Assembly: GCA_963691655.1 (NCBI GenBank)
Contig: OY829326.1
Coordinates: forward strand, 53,127,776-53,191,775
Length of the DNA: 64,000 nt
DNA from: Toxonevra muliebris
Taxonomy: Eukaryota; Arthropoda; Insecta; Diptera; Pallopteridae
Direction of reading: 5' to 3'
Position numbers and translations under genes: made by a program
Notes under the pieces: generated by a model
The model's input: only the letters and a program-made list of their open reading frames with translations
Told to the model about the DNA's origin: nothing
Databases searched by the model: none
Shown: positions 60,016 to 64,000 of the stretch, one piece after another
How positions within the stretch are numbered: the stretch's first letter is position 1
How the letters are laid out: each line of letters opens with the position of its first letter

Positions 60016-60104
60016 GGTGGATTCAATCCTCTACTTGAGAATTGAACCCGTTGAACTGGCTATCCAGTCAAGCATTTTTAAGCACTAAGTCACCCAAGTG
60101 ACAC
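60016..60104 (-). mobile_element. tRNA-like fragment, probable second SINE family
   Basis: On the minus strand: A-box-like TGACTTAGTGC, an anticodon-arm-like ACTGGATAGCCAGT, and B-box-like GGGTTCAATTCTC about 45 bp downstream, then an A-run (poly-T on plus, 60001-60015). It differs from the tRNA-Glu-like SINEs. Acceptor pairing is poor, so it is not a tRNA gene. No target duplication found. Confidence 0.4.
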
Positions 60105-60723
60105 ATTTAATTAGAACAATCCTTACGAACAATAATTTTTAAAGTATTTACTTCCCATTTGAGAACCTGAGGCAGCAGGAACTCATTTATATAATCTTAG
60201 GGAAAACAATAATTAATATGTACAAGAGTTACTCAAGTCGATAAATTTTTCACAAAAAAGTTTGGTCGTTCGATATTAGTTTTTTTAGTCCATGGAGTAA
60301 AAACTATATGAAAAATATGTTTTTAATGATATCATTTTGAAAGTTCTAGTTTTGTATTTGCAATTTAACAAGGGAATTTTTGGTGTTATTTTTGGATCAA
60401 GATTTGAAAAGCTAAAAATTCTGCAGTGTTTCTAAAGTTAAGTATTTTTGAAAATACGAAAACCGAATATTGTCGAAATTGAGAGAGAAAATATGTGAAA
60501 ATATTTTCCTAGATTTTTTTTTTTCAACTTTAGAAGGTATCTTTCTTTGTCGGAATATGCAAAAACATGTTCCTCAATCTTCCGCTCTCAAGAAATAAAT
60601 CAATTTTTAAAATAAGTCTGAACACGTTATTCGCGACAAAAAATGGAATTGAACTTTTATTGTTAACCCTAAAAGTATACAATCAAAATTAATAAATGTG
60701 TAAAAAGTCAAAAGTTACATTAA
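60105..60723. other. AT-rich spacer
   Basis: Nothing recognisable apart from a solo TTAACCCTAAAAG word near 60664. Confidence 0.4.
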
Positions 60724-60727
60724 TTAA

Positions 60728-61092
60728 CCCTTCCCTGCCCAACAAGGCAAATGTTGTTTAAAAAAATGTGAAGCATTCTTGATTCTGAACAACTTTAAAA
60801 ATAAAAAAAATAAAATTTATATCAATTATTCAGTGTGAAATTTATAGAAACAATAACTTTCGACTATATAGAAAATCAAAAAATTATTTTATTTTATTTT
60901 TATGTGAAAAAATACGTTGGCATAATTTTGACAGCTGGCGTTTTCTAATACCGTTATATGGTATAAGCGCATCGATATAGAAAGCTGCAATCTACGAAAC
61001 CCATATTGTGGTTTGGATGTTGGACATAAGATGGCGCCACTATTACCGTCCAAAGTGATGGGATCATATATGGCAGCATGAGCAGAGAAGGG
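60728..61092. mobile_element. TTAA-flanked piggyBac-like MITE e
   Basis: A 365-bp unit between TTAA sites (60724-60727, 61093-61096). Left end CCCTTCCCTGCCCA; complement of the right end CCCTTCTCTGCTCA (12 of 14 identical). A 17-bp interrupted palindrome CAACAAGGCAAATGTTG begins 12 bp from the left end. No coding frame. Confidence 0.75.
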
Positions 61093-61096
61093 TTAA

Positions 61097-64000
61097 TATC
61101 AGCATCAAAGGATTCCAATTAAAATTGTTCAACTTTCTGAAAAGTCCTTTTTCAATATAGTTAAAAAAATAAATTTTTTGAAGATCAAATTGAACGTTCT
61201 TTTACTATAGCTTGCCAAAGATGAAGGAAATTGTAAATTTAAATTTAAACTTGAGTTTAACACACGAATTTTCAACGAGATCAGAGAACTCCTTCTAATT
61301 TTGTGCTGTCGTTGTATGGGATCAAATCACTGTACCTCGATGATCAAGTGTGAGCATGAAGATTTATCATCCCAGGGATCGGTGTACGCTTTTCTTTAAA
61401 AATCATTATTATTTTTAATTATGCACAAGCATTATTAGCCCTAATACCCCATAAACCTATACTATCACCAAAAGAAGAAGAACAAATAGTTGTTACGGCA
61501 TCACTTAGCATGTATATTAAACAATGACCTCTTGTCGTCATTTCATAAAACAGCAAAGACCGTAATCTTCTCTTCTAACTGTAATCCTAATGTCAGCCTT
61601 GACACAAACCGAATAATAAGTCGTAGAAAGTCGCTTTAGGTAGGCTAATCTTGAGGTAGAAGCTGACACTGATCAATATGGATATAGGTTTCACAGGAGA
61701 AGTAAAGAGGAGTTAAAAAAAAAATCTACTTAATATTTTCTTATTTAGTTAATAATGTAGAGAAAGTTTCCCACCTATCTAAGCCATAGACTTGACACCG
61801 GACTACTCGGGGCCATAAGAACATTGAAGATAATGAAAAAGGTCAATAATTTCTTGAACAAAATTAGGGCTGACTCTACATCCCACATAAATCATATTGC
61901 AGGAGTTGGAAGAACATGGAAGATAATTATATACTTTCTCATTTGCTTTGTGGCTACCTGGCTCTTGTCATGACCAGACTTAACACATTCCATTGTTAAC
62001 TCACATTCAAAATTCAGTATGAGTTTTTAGACCACGATTTCGTTAAGTTTATTTGCATTTTTGCAATAAAAGTAAACCTTCATCAGAACCTTCGCTTAAA
62101 CCTGAAAGTGAATCAAATCATTGCTTTATTGTATAGCTATAGCAATACTTACAATAAGATTGTATCGATTCAAAGTATAACACCCACTTGTTGATGAAGA
62201 GAGATAAGTAAAAAAACTTACAGTTTTCATGCCTCAAAATATGCTATAACAGCCGATCTAACTTAGTAGTTCATTCATTAACTAAATTTATATAATGTCA
62301 CTTGTAAAACTATTAACCCAAAAAAAAAAGATTGATTGCCTACGTCGTGATGTCTATGATACTTGAAAACAACCAAACAAACAAAATAAACCCCAAAAAT
62401 TCAAACTTTTTTTTTGCAACTAAATTACTACAAGTTTAAATTGTGGAAAAGCAAGAAAATTACATCATTTGTGATATACTTGAACCTTAAGTGTTTCCAA
62501 GTGCGGTTGTCGGTGCTGTTAAAATGCATTTGAAGATAAATTTTTAAGCTTTTTTTATGTTGAAAATGCACTTGAGACGAAAAAAGATTTTTTTAAGTTT
62601 CTAGCATCAGCGCCACCTTCTTAAAAAGTTTATCAAACGGAAATAACATCATTTCATTTTCCTTTTTTTTCGTTTTATTTTATGTTATATACGAGTATAT
62701 TTTATTTAGAGAGAGAAAACAAAATGCGGGGGGACAAAAAGAAGCAAAATGGGAGCAAGTCGCTCTAATAGCTTTGGTCATTTATAAATACATTTTCGCA
62801 TTTTCACAAAAATTTTCCAAATGTTTTTTTCATTTGTTTATTGTTGTTGGGGCCAAAAACGAGAAAGTGTAAAATTTTTACAATTCTAATATGGCACACG
62901 TGCGAGTATTTTATTTTTGCTTTTGTTGTAGTTTTTTGTGTGTCTGTGTTTGTGTTTGATACGAAAACGTGATATTTTTTGGTTGGTGTGTATGAATGTG
63001 TATGTGAGCTTACAGTGTTGCCGCCGCGCCATACCATTAGTCTAAATTAAATGTGAAACAAAATATCTTTTTTATTTTTCTCTCCTGAATTTTCACACGG
63101 TATTTTTGTTTTTTTTTGCAACTTTTCTGTATACAATGTTGTAATTTTTTCGTTGTCATTTCTTTACAATTTTCGCTTTTTTTTATCCATTTATCCATTC
63201 ACTTTTTTTTTGCTTTCTGTTAACTAGACTACTTCTTTTGTATATGAGAGAAACTGAAATATTTTTCATACTCGTATGGTGAAGCAGCGTTAAATTTATC
63301 ATTGAGTAGCATATTTTGCAATATACTATATACACATGCATACATAAGTATGTGTGTATACATGCATGTATGTAGGTGTATGTCTATAGAATATATTTTC
63401 ATTCATATTTCGCAACATTATATATTTACTTCCAATTCCCTTGTGTAGCACAAGGGACTACGTTGCGTATGAGTTATATTTCGTTGAAAATCAGCAATCA
63501 GTTTGCTTGATTTATGCTGGCATAGTAAGTATACACATGTTTATATTTCTGAGTATGTGTGTGTGTGTGTATTTTACTTTCTACATTTACATACTTGTGT
63601 AAAGAGACACTTGTCAAACTAAAAACATATACGAGCATGCAATAGACAATTTAATCATTTTTTAATATTCTAAAAATAAATTTTATTTAGACAGTATTTA
63701 ATATATTTCTATCTTTTCTCGAGTGGGTTATATAAGTAGTAATTGAGGTGAACAAGTGAAGCGGGGGAAGGGGAGCAATACATTTGTTTGATGAAAGTTT
63801 ATTTGAAGCTTTTTATTTATAAATTATTTGATGCTCGTCTCTGATGAACTATATTAAATCTACCTAAACTCGTCTACCCCTAAAAAGATCTTTTATTTTA
63901 TTAATATTTATTTTATTTTGTCGTTTTTACTTTTGCTCTTCTACTATGATGCATTAACATATTTTTTTTCAACGTCTTTGTTGTGGAAACTGCATGGATG
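61097..64000. other. AT-rich non-coding DNA with TG repeats
   Basis: No supported gene. Poly-T-rich at 62640-63230, TG/TA mixtures at 63330-63390 and (TG)n near 63558-63572. The minus-strand frame 62804-63037 is low-complexity. Confidence 0.45.

Overview
The window reads as non-coding, transposon-rich DNA of a higher dipteran fly, possibly a tephritid fruit fly. The base composition is strongly AT-rich. There are many CA/TG, GA, CAGT and CAA/CAG microsatellites, several mariner/Tc1-superfamily elements, tRNA-derived SINEs and RNase H-bearing LINE tails. I found no convincing exon of a host gene, no rRNA and no functional tRNA. The species call is inference; nothing here fixes it. Most long reading frames are by-products of simple repeats.

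Layout. 1-4,000: a two-tier inverted-repeat MITE, a 1.3-kb purine-rich degenerate repeat, and a nearly intact 1,301-bp DD37E mariner/Tc1-superfamily transposon (two nonsense codons, matching TIRs, TA target duplication). 4,000-12,300: low-complexity DNA, a diverged direct duplication, and a ~0.5-kb heptamer tract. 14,180-17,400: a TGACTTC/TTAGTCA motif cluster, a tRNA-Glu-like SINE, a TTAA-flanked MITE, and the 3' end of a LINE whose tail is shared with a SINE. 21,500-24,700: two more MITEs. 27,650-30,820: stacked relics (two transposases on the minus strand, a dimeric SINE next to or inside one of them, and a LINE 3' end). 32,900-37,300: a CAGACC-type minisatellite and a GA tract. 40,030-43,810: a TTAA MITE, then a piggyBac relic interrupted by a 1,256-bp Mos1-like mariner. 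46,700-57,480: two more LINE relics, a foldback element, a second DD37E relic, a Tc1-like relic and two SINEs with perfect target duplications. 57,500-64,000: microsatellites, another tRNA-like fragment and a fifth TTAA-flanked MITE.

The most coherent system is a SINE/LINE partnership. One tRNA-Glu-like head and body carries two different 3' tails. One tail matches the end of the TAA-tailed LINE at 16.9 kb; the other resembles the CCTAA-tailed LINE clade (30.2, 46.7 and probably 54 kb). This suggests that one SINE lineage has used two reverse-transcriptase donors. A second recurring architecture is a set of five TTAA-flanked CCC...GGG elements. Four of them have a perfect or near-palindrome 12-17 bp inside one end.
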